Below, piece by piece: positions 63,978 to 64,000 of a stretch of DNA of 64,000 nt. A program made the position numbers and the translations under genes. The DNA is from Desulfitobacterium dichloroeliminans LMG P-21439. Lineage in GTDB: Bacteria; Bacillota; Desulfitobacteriia; Desulfitobacteriales; Desulfitobacteriaceae. Where the stretch lies: the NCBI RefSeq assembly GCF_000243135.2, contig NC_019903.1:3014001-3078000 (forward strand). Reading direction: 5' to 3'. The notes under the pieces are model-generated. The model saw nothing but the letters and a program-made list of their open reading frames with translations, was not told the DNA's origin and ran no database searches. Numbering within the stretch: position 1 is the first letter of the stretch; every line of letters begins with the position of its first letter.

Positions 63978-64000
63978 GTTTTCTAAAATCTATCTGATCC

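Noticed and set aside
1-64000. CRISPR array or toxin-antitoxin/defence cluster
   Set aside because: No regularly spaced direct repeats and no cas or known defence genes were found; the palindromes are isolated single copies.

Overview
The window looks like chromosomal DNA from an anaerobic, endospore-forming Gram-positive of the Desulfitobacterium/Desulfosporosinus type (Clostridia, Peptococcaceae-like). This is inferred from gene content: sporulation genes (spoIIP, yqfC, yqfD), a leuS T-box leader and a CIRCE-controlled hrcA-grpE-dnaK-dnaJ operon, the conserved Firmicutes order rpsT / spoIIP / lepA-hemW-hrcA...rpsU-yqeY / yqfC-yqfD-phoH-pgpH-ybeY-dgkA-cdd-era-recO, and a selenocysteine formate dehydrogenase. 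Almost every gene is on the minus strand; the clear exceptions are a GT39 glycosyltransferase and rpsT.

Layout. 1-1.5 kb: two tandem, recently duplicated rhodanese lipoproteins, the first cut by the window edge. 1.7-9.1 kb: accessory cell-surface and transport genes: a GT39 membrane glycosyltransferase (plus strand), an SsuABC/NMT1-type ABC importer, an ATP-grasp ligase, a soluble GT2 transferase and a WecE-type sugar aminotransferase. WecE + GT2 + GT39 resembles the ArnB-ArnC-ArnT logic of moving an amino-sugar through a polyprenyl carrier to the cell surface. 9.2-11.1 kb: a complete group IIC intron with its maturase, sitting directly behind a hairpin downstream of selB.

11.2-20.3 kb: a selenium island. 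selC (tRNA-Sec), selA and selB follow each other, with fdhE and the three-subunit membrane-bound formate dehydrogenase fdnG-fdnH-fdnI just upstream. fdnG is interrupted by an in-frame UGA, followed after 11 nt by a SECIS-type hairpin, so the locus encodes both the selenoenzyme and the dedicated machinery that decodes it.

20.4-29.8 kb: the conserved block recO / deoC / era / cdd / dgkA / ybeY / pgpH / phoH / yqfD / yqfC. 29.9-37.1 kb: a six-gene group 4 (Hyf/Hyc-like) membrane [NiFe]-hydrogenase operon (hyfB-C-E-F-G-I) placed inside this otherwise conserved neighbourhood. Its large subunit ends right after the last metal-binding CxxC motif, so it seems to need no C-terminal processing. 37.4-39.3 kb: a GDSL esterase, a YbaK-type deacylase, yqeY and rpsU.

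39.4-51.2 kb: a HIT protein, mtaB, rsmE, prmA, then the heat-shock operon read from a CIRCE promoter, hemW and lepA. 51.3-64 kb: a phosphodiester-glycosidase-like protein, murJ, spoIIP, a small membrane protein, rpsT (plus), holA, comEC, comEA, a small Cys-rich ORF and leuS with its T-box leader. Short GGGAC...GTCCC-type palindromes recur in several intergenic gaps, including a perfect 54-bp palindrome beside rpsT. No CRISPR array, prophage, rRNA or obvious defence island was seen.
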